From assembly GCA_022266195.1 (NCBI GenBank), contig WHVY01000004.1, positions 7,085,501 to 7,149,500 on the forward strand: a stretch of DNA of 64,000 bases, read 5' to 3'. Made by a program: the position numbers and the translations under genes. Under the pieces are notes generated by a model, which did not search any database, was not told the DNA's origin, and saw only the letters and a list, made by a program, of their open reading frames with translations. This stretch comes from Tetranychus cinnabarinus (Eukaryota; Arthropoda; Arachnida; Trombidiformes; Tetranychidae). This document shows, one piece after another, positions 10,945 through 23,131 of the stretch. Every line of letters begins with the position of its first letter. Positions within the stretch are counted from its first letter, which is position 1.

Positions 10945-13900
10945 GAATGGTTTACAATAAATAAATGAACTGAAAATAAGTTTACAAATTCAACTTTCAC
11001 TTCGGAAACGGTAAATCCTTGTTGTTCACCTAACGGATGCTGACTGATGACAGTTAACCCGACTTTTCCTGTTTTTATCCGTTTTTCCACCACAATTTGT
11101 CTTTCCACTTTGGGCGGTTATACACGTGTTTCAAAGGAGTTTACCTTACCTTTACTAACTCTATTTGTTTTGAAGCTATTACGATTATCTGATCAATTTT
11201 GGGTTTCACTTTGTGACAATTTTCAGTTCAACTTAGGTTAGGTATCAAAGGCGTGGATATTAATTTTTGTGTATATTAGACGTTATTATTGTACCTTATC
11301 TATTAGCATAAGCAATCATTTTTGTTAAAAAAATAACCAAACGGAAATCACGTAAATAAATTCGTAAGGATAAAAATCAATCAATAAGCTTAAGACCAGG
11401 ATTGGATGAAGGTTAAACGATATTACATAATGAATGATTAGTGGGACACCTTTTGCACCAACAATTACTTACGTTCAAATTGATTGGACACTTTTCATAA
11501 CTGTTTCACCGATCAGCTTGACTGACTCTCGATTTGATCGCTATTGGATTATTGCAACTTATTTATATCAACAATCGCAAAAGATAAAGCTTTGAGCAAA
11601 AGTATTGGCAAAATTCATAGCAATTATGAATTACGACGATTTTACTGTTTTTTTAAGGGTTCGAGTACAATTACAAATAGATAATTCACTTTGACGTTAA
11701 TTTGAATAGAAGTTTCTGAATTAAAAGTGTCAAATTTTAGACGATTAACATTGAAAAAATAGAGGCAAAAATAAAGTTCAAGTTTTCAATGACTGGATAA
11801 TGAGTATCTCATAATGAAAACAAGATACGACATTGAAATGGCGTCTAATAATCTTCAAAAAATAAGCTATGAAACTAACTTATGATCATCTTTTTATTTC
11901 GAGGCTTAATTTTTAATATTAAATTTCCAATACTTTTCCATTAAGCATTTGAGACAATATTTCAGAGCTTCTGTTTGTTTTGTGAATTTTAGATAAATTA
12001 TTCACAAATTTTGATAAAAATACTGAACTTCTGGCCATAAATAGAAAAGAGTTTCAAAATCTTATTTCTCTTCAGGGAAAATAGCAGTCTTTGTACCAGA
12101 GTTTTAAAGAATCAAATGAAAACGAAATTTAGCTTCAAAATTGTTAAAAAAATTCCTCCAATACCTCATCTAAGGGCAATGGTTCTGGTTCACCTCAAAA
12201 CGAGATTTTATGAAAACTGATTGAATTGATTTTGATTTATGAATTGAGGAAAATACTATTTTCACTAACAAAACAAGAAATCAGAGTTTGATGTTCTTGT
12301 CTGTTTAGGGCCATAACTTCATAATATTTATCAGAATTGACTCATTTTTGTGTAACATATTCTTACACCTTTATTTTAACACCTAAATAGTGCCTTTGGA
12401 TTTAGTTTAACTGTTGCAATTTATTTTTGAATGATTTGTCCAAAACTTTACCGGTCATACTTTAGTATCCTTAATGATGCACATCACAATCAGATTATTA
12501 GTTTCATAAACTAGTCCAAACCTTTGTGCGTTTAACTCGGACAGATCAATTTACATGCTTGTTAACCAGAAAATTTTTAAATTGTGTTTCATCAATACTG
12601 TGAGTATCAATCGGAAAACGCTATTTGTCTGGTACAAGTGGTTTGTAAGTAAAAACAAACCATGAAAAGGTAAAAAACAAAGTGTCACGTAACAATCAAG
12701 AAACAATTGGTTTACCTCATTGGGTTGATAACCCTAAATTTTTCAAATAATATATCAATCAATTAAAATGAAATAGTTCACTGTTCAAAACCTCAAAATT
12801 CAGAGTCAAGTCCATTCTGATTGATTAGCAGTGAAAGTGAGTGATAGGCTTAAATTATGGACCACTACCAATGATGATTTTGTCTTCATGATGACTAAAT
12901 TTAGATTAAATCAGCTGCGTAATGATTAGCTAGACAATTTAAACAGTTTTTTGTATGCTAAAGAACTGAGAAATACAATAATTGTAATATATGTTATGAT
13001 TGAGTCATGGTAGAAACATTGTTCGTTAAATTGCCTTGTATTAAGTGTTTTAAACTGCTTCTTATTTTCATGATGATTGATGAAGATTTTGAAGGCACCC
13101 AAAATGTATCAACAAATTTTTAATTGATATCCATTTCAGGCTTTTAATAAACAAAATGGTTGCTCATCTTCAGCTCGTGTTTGTATTGTAGATAATTGAC
13201 TTATTTAACTTGATTTGCTTTGCGTCCTTTTAACTAACTGGTTACAATGTTGGCGATGATAAAAGCTTTCCAGTTGATAAGATCCTTTTGACTCCAAGTT
13301 AATATGTTAAGTGATGAAGCATGATGATGATGAACAAATCTCGTCTACAATAATCAATGTTGGTTATCTTCAGTTGAAATCGAATCACGTTTCACCATTT
13401 AAATTATGCCATCATTCACATTCAAATATTCCCTTATTTTGTTGAAAGTATATGAAATGGTTTCAATTGAAATGGCCGGACAAACAATCAACAACCTGTG
13501 ACAACTGGAAGGATTACAACCAAAAGATCTGTAAACGAGAAAATAAAATGTCAATAAAGAAACAAATCAATATAACAATATTTTAAAATCTAGATAATCA
13601 ATGTTCAATTCAACTAGACAATCAGAAGCATAAACTTGATGTAAACATTGAAAGTAACCCGCTAATGACTGGTTGATTTTTCCGTGGCGCAATTTTTAAA
13701 TAAATTAAATTATCTCTTGATGAAAATGCAATTAATTAGCCGAGAGTATTGAACGTTGAATTATAATTGTCCATTTTTTTAGCGGTGAAAAATAATTTCA
13801 TGAGTAAATTATAATTAAATTAAGCTATAAAGCTGATAATATAAGGTTTGAGTTTATATTAATTGAGGAGAAAGTGTTGAGAACAAGAAAAAAGGTGACA

Positions 13901-16396
13901 TTTTATTTTCAAATTGAAAACGTTATAATTATAAACAAAACTACTTGATCACAATGAAAGGTAAATTTAGTGATGAAGATTGCTTGAGTGATTAAACTTT
14001 AATAGCACTTATTTAGATGGTAAATATTAATAACCGTGATGACAATCATAATAATAACAATCCATCTAGATCGACCAACCATAAAGGGAAAAGATTCATT
14101 TGGTTCACAAAATAAAATTGAATGTATGATTATTAAAATAAAGAAGAAGAAGAAGAAGCGAAAAATGTTGGCGAAAACAGAAAGGAAGGATTTCCTCTCT
14201 TTCTATTTCCATCTTAAGACCACCTCTTACTCAGTCCTTATTGCCTCTTAATCATATATCAAGCCGTTCAAATGATGGTTTAACCCATAAGAAGCCAAAT
14301 TAACTCAACAGGCTAACATCACATTTTATAAATTCAGTGAAAACAGTTGATTGTTTAACACCGATCGATTCAAACCACCCAATACTTTTACCCAATTTAC
14401 CCAATTTAATAAAAGTGTCTTCTTTTCAATACAAAAATTGAAATTTGTTTCAAACGGATATCTTCTGATTCATTATCTTCTGCCTTTCTAAGGATCAAAC
14501 CTGACTCAACAAGGTAAGTCTTTTATTCCCTGAACCTTGCAAACCTTCATCAATTACTGTCAAGTTGCCTATTTACATGGAATCCTTTTCTCTAAAATTT
14601 GAAATTATCTCAGATGACTTGTAAGAAGTAAAAATATTGATTTAATTCTGACTCAATGGTTACAGTTTACAAATGAAATAATGTGATTGGTGATTTTGTG
14701 GCAAATCAGGATCATCTATAACAATACCTGAGGAGTGTCCATGAATCACTGTCTTATCATTTTATAAATTTAGCTCAATAATTCTAGATAGAAAGAAATG
14801 ATTGTTATTCAAACCGTGTTAGAGTTATGATCATAATTCATGAATCATGGTTATCTTAATCGACAGACTTAAACAATTATTGCTTATATCATATCAGCTG
14901 ATTACCAGCAAATCGGCAAATACCAATGATGTTAATCAGAACCCAAGCACTCAGAGTGTTGATCAGAATAATTTTTCAGTTTTTTTCCATCAACTATCTA
15001 AATGTTTCCAGGAATTGGTTAATCATTTTGCTTGCAACAATTGAATTTAGATGCAACGAGTTAACCGGTAAAACCTTGGGTTACATTGAAGTTAACCACA
15101 ACAAAACAACCATTGATCATTGCTGCATTATATCAAGCTTTTCAGGTGAAATAGATCTTAATCTGGTCTTCTAAATTGCGGACAATTAAGGTTACTTTAT
15201 TTCGTGATTCGTTTTAATAGCTGACCATTAGAAGCTAAACAATACCTTTAATTACTCTTGACTCTTGTCTTTTTGTTTCAATTGAAACCGCAAATTAGTT
15301 GCTAAGTTGATACAATCGGACTCTGAATTTCCCTCATTACCATAATTAAAGTGATGATGTTCAGTGCTGCTGATGATTGCGAGCATGATTATCATAATTA
15401 TGGTGATTGTAGAGTCCACGAAATTGTGAAAGTTTAAATTTTACTTTCGTTTTAACCAATAAAAGGTTAAAAAACTTACAAATTCATTGAACTATCAATG
15501 GTTCGGTGCATTCAAGTCGTATTTTTAGACCTTTTCATTGCATGTAAAGAACTTTTTCCTCTCTCTTTCTATTCCTATCATCCATTCATTCCCACCTCGA
15601 CTCAGTGATTTCATCTTTGTCATCTTCATCTCCCTTCAAATTATTTGTAAACAAATGAAAAGACAACAAAGCTAGTGATTTTAATGAAACTGATTACAAC
15701 TAATTACATGGTCAGTGAATGTTAAGTGAAAATAATCATTATTGTCAGCAAATTTGATCACAACTTCAAATCAAATTTAAAATTCCAATATTTCTCTTCA
15801 GTATTCAATTTGATTCAATGTTGAGTTTCACTGTTTTTTCAATGCATTTTCATCTTTGAAAAGGCCAAGTCCAAACTATTGAAGTTGATTATTTGTAATG
15901 CTAATTTAGAGAAAAGAAATCATTAATTTAATCAAGCTTTTTGATTTAAAGCCAATTCAAGCTTAATAAACGTATTTTTGCCTGCAATTAAACTTTGGGT
16001 CTTCAAAGCAAGAAAAGGTCGCGTGTAACCTAAATTAATTTTAACCCAATCAAGTGTTAATCATTGCTACCATTTAATTATGCTCATCATTCTGGCTTAC
16101 AAGTCTTTAATTTTCCCATTAATTATCAACTAATCATTTTTAATTTTAATTGTTTCGATTTAAATGCTCCAATGATGGTGAAAAATTGAGAGAAAACTGT
16201 TTCACATTTCATCGAGCAATCAAGTAAACTCTTCTTTTTCAAAGGGATCATCTTAATGTATAATAAACAATCATTTTTACCTTTCTCATAAACTTTTCTG
16301 GACCTTATCATGATAATTGAGTTTAATTTTTTAATTTATCCATTTTCCCTGCAACAGTTTATCCAGTATTAACAATTTAAAAACAAAGCCATCAAA
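10945..16396. other. Long intergenic region, no supported gene
   Basis: About 5.4 kb between the cuticle gene and the Met/Gly-rich gene. Open frames near 11047, 14036 and 14847-15174 are short, lack recognisable domains and fall within chance expectation. Near 14140-14165 there is a short run of AAG repeats. A minus-strand GATAAAA tract at 11071-11080 could be a core promoter element for the cuticle gene, but it is weak. Confidence 0.5.
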
Positions 16397-17694
16397 ATGG
16401 ATTCATGGGTTAGCATTTTAATGGTAATTTTAGCCGCTCTTCAAATGGTAAGTTTACATTTTCATTTTTCTTGTTTAATGTTTTTATTTCAATTTTAAAT
16501 TAACTGTTAACTCTTTGTACAGATTGATTTGGGCGACTGTAAGAAAAAGGAAGAATCAAATACCAAAACCAACACCGGCACCAATCAGAATGCGATGGGT
16601 CCTTGGGGTTCCATGGGCATGGGAATGCCAATGCAGATGCCATGGATGGGAATGATGGGAATGAACCCAATGGGAATGAATCCATTAATGGGCAGCATGA
16701 TGGGTGGAATGGGAGGAATGAGCGCAATGAACGGAATGGGTGGAATGGGTGGCATGGGAGGTCCAATGATGACTGGAGGACCCATGAGGTGAGCCTGGAA
16801 ATTTGCTTGATTTTCACTTTGGCTTTCTTTTTTTATCCATAAAAGATCAGAGTTTAAAGTTGACTTTTTTTCGTTTTCCTTTTTTTGATCTAGTTTTTAC
16901 GACAAAAGTCCAATGGGAATGCCAAATCCTATGGGAATGGGTGCTATGAGTGGAATGAGCGGAATGGGTGGAATGGGTGGAATGCTTCCAATGGGTTCAA
17001 TGATTAATTCAATGATGAGTCCATTTTCATCTTCCGCTATGATGCCTGGTTCAATGATGAGCTCTTCTTTCATGACACCTTCCATTTCTCCTGGTTTATC
17101 TTCTGGTTCCTTTGGTTCTCCTGGTTTATTTGGTTCATCCAGTGGACTGTCTAGCTTCCCAGGTTTATCCAGTTTATCATCTCTTGGTTTAATGGCTTCA
17201 GCTTCATCACCTTTCTCATCATCATCTCTTCACCCTTCCAGTTTTAGCCGTAAATCTAGTTACACTACATTGTATCCAATTTTTAGTCCGTAAGAGATAT
17301 TTTTTTATTTCATTCAATGCTTTCATTGTAAATGCTTACAATTTAAATCGTATGTCTTTTTTTTGTTCAAATTGTTGCTTCCAATTTATAATTGTTTTCT
17401 TGTGCTTTCCAAATAAGAAATATTTTAAACAAATTGCTCCATTGTCTTGCTATTTTATTTATTTTAATGATCTTGCGATGCCTTTTTTATATCATTATTT
17501 CACGCTCAATTCATAATTTAACAGATTTGAAAGCATCTCAAGATCATTAAAATTATAATTTAAATGCTGTTGCTTACCTTTAATTGTTGTTTCAATCTTT
17601 AATGTTATAATAACGTTTTCAAACAGACTTATTAAGATACTGTCACTTCTTTCTTTCCAGTGATGAGAAAAAGGAAAACACCAAATCTGAATGA
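16397..17694 (+). CDS. Met/Gly-rich secreted protein, four exons, function unknown
   Basis: I do not recognise a family. Exons 16397-16447, 16523-16788, 16894-17289 and 17661-17694 have good GT-AG borders and compatible phases, giving 248 aa. Exon 1 encodes a hydrophobic signal-like peptide (DSWVSILMVILAALQM). A short charged linker (DCKKKEESNTKTNTGT) precedes about 100 residues dominated by Met, Gly, Pro and Asn in irregular repeats such as GMGG, MGMNPMG and MGGMGG. Exon 3 shifts to Ser/Gly/Phe/Leu-rich repeats (GLSSGSFGSPGLFG type). Exon 4 adds an acidic-basic tail (DEKKENTKSE). If the last intron is retained, translation stops after SP at 17290-17292. A poly(A) signal follows at 17773. The low-complexity, secreted nature suggests a structural, glue, silk-like or cuticle role, but this is inference. 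Confidence 0.72.
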
Positions 17695-17772
17695 ATGACA
17701 ATCCAATGAGAAATTTCATTTGTTATATTAACCTAAAAGTTCTGAATTGTCGTTTCAAAATTATGTGATGAC

Positions 17773-17778
17773 AATAAA
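17773..17778 (+). promoter_or_regulatory. Poly(A) signal AATAAA for the Met/Gly-rich gene
   Basis: A canonical AATAAA 78 bases after the predicted stop codon in exon 4. It supports the four-exon model that ends at 17694. Confidence 0.5.
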
Positions 17779-17779
17779 T

Positions 17780-18428
17780 TTGAACATAAAAGGTGATAAG
17801 AGATATGTGTGAATTGTTCATTCCAAAGCAGTTGAATTTCCCATTGAAAAGGTACAACTTCTCCTTGACACCAGATACATTGTGATATAAAGCCAATTGT
17901 CATCATCATTCATTTAATCATCATTTCCTATGTTCACTCAGCTATTACCTCCGTACAAAACACGAATAAAAATTCAAGTTTACATTATTTTTTAAACAAA
18001 AAAACAAATATAATGTAGAAACATTTACAATTAAAAAGTCAAACATAAATTTGAACTAAATCAGTCCGCATTGTTAGTTGAATTGATGATCTTTCCTCAG
18101 TAAATATCAGCAAGACCGATCACACACAAAATTAGAATCACAATAATTATACAAAAAAGCTTGTAGGACATAAATGTGGTAAATGAAATGGTTTTTTTAG
18201 ATGTGCGTAGCAAGATTTTACGAGCAGTGAATAATACTGTTGCCACACTGAATTGGATGGATGAAGGTGTAGTAGTATTAGATACAAGCAATTGATGGAA
18301 AATTAAAATTAATTAGCAAAAATGGTCAGATAAAAGCTATTAATTGATCTCTGATTCAAAGCTTTCCCTCCTGCAGTTTTAATAGGTACTAGCCAGGGGC
18401 AAATTTAATATGAGTACTTCCAGATTAT
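17780..18428. other. Intergenic region between convergent genes
   Basis: About 650 bp between the Met/Gly-rich gene (+) and the E2 gene (-), presumably holding both 3' UTRs. A tiny minus-strand frame at 18097-18171 could encode a one-helix membrane micropeptide (see findings); otherwise nothing is supported. Confidence 0.45.
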
Positions 18429-18872
18429 TCACATGGCATATTTACGAGTCCAACCTCGTCCCATTTCACAGTATTTTTCCGGGTCATTTTTATAAAGACG
18501 AGCAATCTCTGGTACCAAAGGATCGTCTGGATTGGGATCACAAAGGAGAGAACAGATGGAAAGAAGAACCTTGGATATTGTTAAGGCTGGTGACCATTGA
18601 GATCGGAGGATATCCAAACAAATACTTCCATTGCTATTTATATTTGGATGGTAAATTCTTGTTGTAAAGGATATTTTTGGTGGCTTGAATGGATACTCGG
18701 TAGGAAAGTGGATTGTCAAGTAAAAAATGCCACCCTGGTACGGACTATCGGATGGACCCATGATAGTCGCTTGCCAATGAAATAAATCATCTCCAATAGG
18801 CCCAGCTGAGCACTGAGCTGGAGGATCTCTTTTCAAGTCTTCAAGCTCTTTTTTAATTCTTTTAAGAGCCAT
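18429..18872 (-). CDS. E2 ubiquitin-conjugating enzyme, UBE2D/UbcD1 (effete)-like
   Basis: An E2 that accepts ubiquitin from E1 on a catalytic cysteine and passes it to RING or HECT ligase complexes in cytosol and nucleus. The ATG at 18872 gives 147 aa, exactly the UBE2D length, and the start MALKRI is identical to that subfamily. The UBC fold runs the whole length: backside Ser22, the HPN motif at 75-77, catalytic Cys85 in GSICLDIL, the WSPALTISKVLLSIC helix, and DPNPDDPLVPEIA. The C-terminal helix differs from the near-invariant UBE2D sequence (KNDPEKYCEMGRGWTRKYAM). The coding region has no intron. Together these suggest a lineage-specific paralogue or retrocopy rather than the main UBE2D gene, but the frame and all key residues are intact. 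A possible acceptor just before the ATG (TTATACAG on the minus strand) would allow a 5' UTR intron. Confidence 0.95.
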   Translation of the reverse strand: MALKRIKKELEDLKRDPPAQCSAGPIGDDLFHWQATIMGPSDSPYQGGIFYLTIHFPTEYPFKPPKISFTTRIYHPNINSNGSICLDILRSQWSPALTISKVLLSICSLLCDPNPDDPLVPEIARLYKNDPEKYCEMGRGWTRKYAM

Positions 18873-20712
18873 CTTCTTGCTTATTTACTGTATAACAGGT
18901 AACAAGTTCCGTGATAAAGAGTTGAAAATTTATTCCAGTGAATATCCGATTGTCTTTGAGTTGCCCGATGAATTCAATTCGCTTTGAAATGATGGTTAAT
19001 CACAAGGTAAATAAAAAGAGATCTGGATAGAGAAAAAATAGAAAAATCAAATTAATACATCTTAATAACTCAAGAAAAATAGGATTAAATCAGGAACATC
19101 AATCAAACCAATAGAGGTTTATGAAATGAGAATCAGGTAATATCATTGTTGTGTAAACCATTTTTGTGTACACGCACATACAATACATATTACAGAGTGG
19201 TAAGTTGGAAAGATTGGTACAAGGTTGAGGTTAATTAATATGTTGTTAAGTAAGATAGAAGATGAAATGGAGCAACACAATAGGGTGACATTTTGAATTA
19301 CTAGGAGTAGTCTTTCAATGGGTTAATAATATCAATTATTAATATAATTCCGTTAACTCACCATAAATGTTGTAAAAGCTTCTCAATTGGTAAAACCTTA
19401 TAATAATTATACACTCTGGTGTTATTTTATGATTAGAAGCGGTTGTTAGTGGTGTAGTCGAGAATGATGATTAAATTTGTGGATGCCTATAGATGTCAAG
19501 AATCCCAATCGCCAGCAATTAAATCGACAGCTTAATTTAATTGAAACTGTAAAAATGAAAACAGATGAAAACAAAGAGAACCAAACCTTTACCAGTTTTT
19601 AGAGTCTTGTATATTTCTTCACTTTCTTTTCTTTCTCATCGATTTTTTCCTTCCCCTTTCTTATATCTTTTATATTTTTGGGTAAATAAAATGTTTTAAT
19701 CATTGAAACAATCGTTTAATAAATGTAATCACTGTACTTTACATTTCTTTACATTATTTTAAATTCAGATATGCGTTAAAACGGGAAATAAAAAAATAAT
19801 CGCAACTTTTACAAATTATAAAAATGGGTGTATAAACCGGTAGATGACGCTCAGATAGAAGCAGATATTTTCCAGGACAAGCTCTTTCTTTTTTAAATAT
19901 AAGAGATGAAACTTTCGAGATATTTAACTGTATAAATTATTAACAGTTGTGAAAAAAAGTCAAACATAAATTTTGAACTAATCAAGCTCTCATTGTGACT
20001 CAAATTATTTTTTTACTTTACAGCAAATATTAGTTGAATCACAATACAAATTTGTTTAGTTAGTGAAATAACGTTCTTATTTAACCTAATTTTCTTGAAC
20101 AAACATCACAATAAAACGTCTATGTTGTTACAGTTGAGGAGTGTTCATTGCAGTCGTTTTACATTGAAAAAGGTCAAAGTCGGTACAAAATAAATGTTAA
20201 AAGGAAAAACGTTCAAAAACAAAATTGAGTATAAACAATTAGCAATAACAATTATAACTATAATTACAAATGATGAATCTTTGTCACAATGAAATTGAAA
20301 GCAAAAGGCGCCACAATGTGCATGTTTAGTCTTGATAAAGAGAGGCAAGTCGCCATCAAACATAAGTCATAGTTCAACTCTTTACCCTCTTTGTTTCTCA
20401 CATAACATGCTTAGATTGATAAGATTTTGAAACAATTAAACCATCACCTAAACTCAGGATAAATTCAGTATCCCAAGTAAAGTAATTATTAATACTATAC
20501 AATCTTTATTTTGTGTTCAAGCGTTTCTTCATTTTCCCATGGATTATATTTTCAAAGTGACAAGAATGATTTCCTTCTGACAGAGTAACCAATTTTGCCT
20601 TTGTTATGCTCTTTTGTTTTGTGGTTGGACTAAGGCGTTGATTTGGCCTTTTTTTACTGGCTTTTTAGCGTCGTTATTATTGCTGACTGTCTATTGACTT
20701 TTTTGGCAAAGT
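18873..20712. other. Intergenic region, no supported gene
   Basis: About 1.8 kb upstream of the E2 gene and of the small membrane protein at 20713. It is AT-rich with many short homopolymer runs. The 72-codon minus-strand frame at 20145-20363 has no recognisable features. I see no RNA gene or repeat. Confidence 0.5.
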
Positions 20713-20985
20713 ATGGCCCAGGTAAATGGAGTTGAATCAACATTTGTTCAAAAAGTTGTCTACCTCATTGAACAGATCTCAACCAATTTACAATTTTTCA
20801 TGGCTTCAGTGTGGAATTTTACTTCAGACAAATTACTTATTTTATCTTTAATCGCAATAAAATGGACTATCTGGTTACTTCGAGGTATTGGATTACCTTC
20901 AGCTTACTCTATGGGGAGTACAGTTCACCTTATTAAACACCTTATCAAGACAAATAACACTTATTCTGGTACCCAATATAATTAA
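20713..20985 (+). CDS. Small membrane protein, unknown (90 aa)
   Basis: An ATG-started frame of 90 codons that I do not recognise. It has a polar N-terminus, a weakly hydrophobic stretch at about residues 27-36, and a stronger hydrophobic segment at about 43-60 with Trp residues, consistent with one or two membrane passes. The C-terminus is polar and ends in GTQYN. The ATG is followed by CAG|GTAAAT, which resembles a splice donor, but the frame stays open without splicing. It converges on the minus-strand membrane protein at 21204-21791. It could be a real small integral membrane protein; its length alone is not beyond chance. Confidence 0.4.
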   Translation: MAQVNGVESTFVQKVVYLIEQISTNLQFFMASVWNFTSDKLLILSLIAIKWTIWLLRGIGLPSAYSMGSTVHLIKHLIKTNNTYSGTQYN

Positions 20986-21002
20986 CTAAGAAAAAGAGCG
21001 CT

Positions 21003-21008
21003 TTTATT
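21003..21008 (-). promoter_or_regulatory. Poly(A) signal for the 21204-21791 gene
   Basis: AATAAA when read on the minus strand, about 200 bases downstream of the stop codon of the Asn-rich membrane protein. Confidence 0.4.
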
Positions 21009-21203
21009 GTATTAACAATAACGATACTTGTCAATTGCTGCTGTTATTGCTACTTTTTGTTTATCTGTTCATTGCTGATCGTCATCAGTCACAACATGAT
21101 CAACATGAGTAGAGATAAAGTGAAAAGAGGAACAAAATCTTGATAATTGTTACCTTGAACAAATAGCGAATCATCATCATTTTCGTATTGCTACCTTCTT
21201 TTT

Positions 21204-21791
21204 TCAATGTCTCGGTAAATTGGGATCAACTCGCTCCAACGTTGATGGTAAAGTGGCTGATTGAAGGTTTATCATATTGCTAATATTATTGTCCAATGTT
21301 TGACTGATTGAGCGGCCCAAGGGTATATTTACTCTTGTTGTATTTCCTACATTGTTGGCAAAACCATTACCAATATTGTTGTTATTATTATTAGCATTAA
21401 TATTATTGTGATTTGAATCAGTACTAATGTTGTTATTATTGGTGCTATATCCATTTGACAGGTTGTGTTGGTAATTGGATGGTTGATTGAGACCCGCTTG
21501 TTTGGCAAACTCGTCTTGGGCTTGAGTCGATTTACGAGCTGCTAGAATAATAAGGGCAGCGCCTAATAAAAAGAGTGCAACACCTAGGCCACAAATGATT
21601 AAAGTTACGATAAAAATGGGACCAACACGATCTTCATAGAAGATAAATTTCAACAATAAACCAGACAATAAAGTGACACTACCAGTAATCAACAGAAGAC
21701 GTCCAATGTGATAGGAGCTGTAATGAGTTGGTAATCTACGATCAACTGCTTGTTCAAAGGCAAGGACACTTTTAAATCCATTATTTGACAT
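21204..21791 (-). CDS. Two-pass membrane protein with Asn-rich tail, unknown
   Basis: A single-exon gene of 195 aa from the ATG at 21791. An in-frame upstream ATG at 21818 would add nine residues (MITYYSRII). I do not recognise the family. Two strong hydrophobic segments (about residues 32-51 and 58-84) are separated by a short charged loop (FYEDRVGP), forming a helical hairpin; both termini are probably cytosolic. The segment after the second helix is basic (AARKS). Residues about 105-150 are Asn-rich low complexity of the (AAT)n/(ATT)n type. The C-terminus reverts to ordinary composition (TLPSTLERVDPNLPRH). The long open frame, clean membrane topology and downstream poly(A) signal support a real gene. 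The function is unknown. Confidence 0.75.
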   Translation of the reverse strand: MSNNGFKSVLAFEQAVDRRLPTHYSSYHIGRLLLITGSVTLLSGLLLKFIFYEDRVGPIFIVTLIICGLGVALFLLGAALIILAARKSTQAQDEFAKQAGLNQPSNYQHNLSNGYSTNNNNISTDSNHNNINANNNNNNIGNGFANNVGNTTRVNIPLGRSISQTLDNNISNMINLQSATLPSTLERVDPNLPRH

Positions 21792-21818
21792 GATGATTCT
21801 GGAATAATAAGTGATCAC

Positions 21819-22894
21819 ACTTGATGATTATCAATGAAGAATCACAAACGAGTTAACAGAGAGGCACTTGAAGTAAAAATCTAGAAGAAAGGATAAAATT
21901 GTCTTTACAGATGATTCGTTTCTGGTTGATTAATTTGTTTACACGTTCAATACATGGCAAAAAACGGGACCAGAGGAAACGTGAAAACTATCTGCTCTTC
22001 TTGACACTGAGTACACTTTATTAACGACTGCTAACAGCAACACTGAGTACAAAGTTTCATTGGTGAAGAGATCATTATTTTGTAAGATAATCAAGACTAG
22101 GAATACAAAAAATAAAAAAAGAGGTTGGTGTTGCAGTTGATAATGATGAGTCTATGTGTAATTGAATTGAAACTAAACTAACTCTTTTCCACTCACATTT
22201 TAACTCTCTCACTTTTTTCCTCTCTCTCACACTCTTCCTCCCTCTCTATGAGTCTTTTAATATCTACCAACTCACTCACTCTCCACTCATCTAATTGTGT
22301 GCATTTATTGATGACGAATGTTTAATAGATTAATTGTATGTGTTGATGATAAAGTATTATGTTATTGATAGTGATCTGTGATTACATCCATAATCAACTG
22401 TAACATGTAGTATCAATTTTTGAACTCGATTGACTTGGAGCCTTGGACGTTGTCGGATTACAATCAAACTTACACCTTATTTCAACGATTTGAGTAACTA
22501 TTGAAGATTATCACTTATTATCAATTGATGAATTACTTTGTAAATTGAAATTATCTTGGTAAAAAAAGGTGTTCAATCTTTTCATAGCTTTGGTAAGGGA
22601 TTAGGTTGATTCTGGGAAAAAAAGATGTGTTCATTTAAACAATTAAACGCATGATTAAACTGATGATTTGATTGTAAGGTTTTTACATGTTGTTGAAGCT
22701 GCTCGACTCATTGCAAAATTGTAACAGCTAAATTACAGGGTTAAATCATTTATGAGATTAATTGAAATTTCCTATTTCCTCTTGGTTATGGTTAATTTGG
22801 ATTGAAATTAAGTTTATAAATCACGCAAATGTTACTCAATATTTTGATCAGAGTAAACCTAAAAGCCTAAACCTTTCAATCAATCAGATTAACC
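21819..22894. other. Intergenic region, no supported gene
   Basis: About 1.1 kb upstream of the two-pass membrane protein gene. It contains a pyrimidine-rich CT stretch at about 22190-22260 but no supported gene. Confidence 0.45.
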
Positions 22895-23131
22895 AGCTTT
22901 TTGAATAGACTTTTCTTCAATCTCAATGTCACCTAACATGATTGTTATTGTGTGTTTAAGGTGTTGAAACTATGGTTTGATTGACAAGTTAAAAAAGATA
23001 AATATTAGGCTAAACATCAAGATTTGTATCATGCATCTTGATGAATTAAGTTAATGGTTAGATACACAGTTTAGATTGACTATTAAGGACAATAAGGAAG
23101 CTTAAGGTGTAATTAGATGCTGATGGGATCC
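22895..23131. repeat. Direct repeat, copy A (about 237 bp)
   Basis: The sequence from AGCTTTTTGAATAG to GATGGGATC recurs in the same orientation at 24375-24605 with scattered substitutions and small gaps. It contains a hairpin, CATCAAGAT then ATCTTGATG around an 11-base loop, in both copies. There is no open frame and no obvious terminal inverted repeat. It could be a small mobile element, a segmental duplicate or a structured non-coding element. Confidence 0.85.

Noticed and set aside
14847..15174. Two overlapping plus-strand frames of 65 and 82 codons
   Set aside because: Mutually overlapping, short and without recognisable features.
16500..17085. Pro/Ile-rich open frames on the minus strand opposite the Met/Gly-rich gene
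   Set aside because: They are antisense shadows of GGN/ATG repeats; the plus strand has the signal peptide, splice sites and poly(A) signal.
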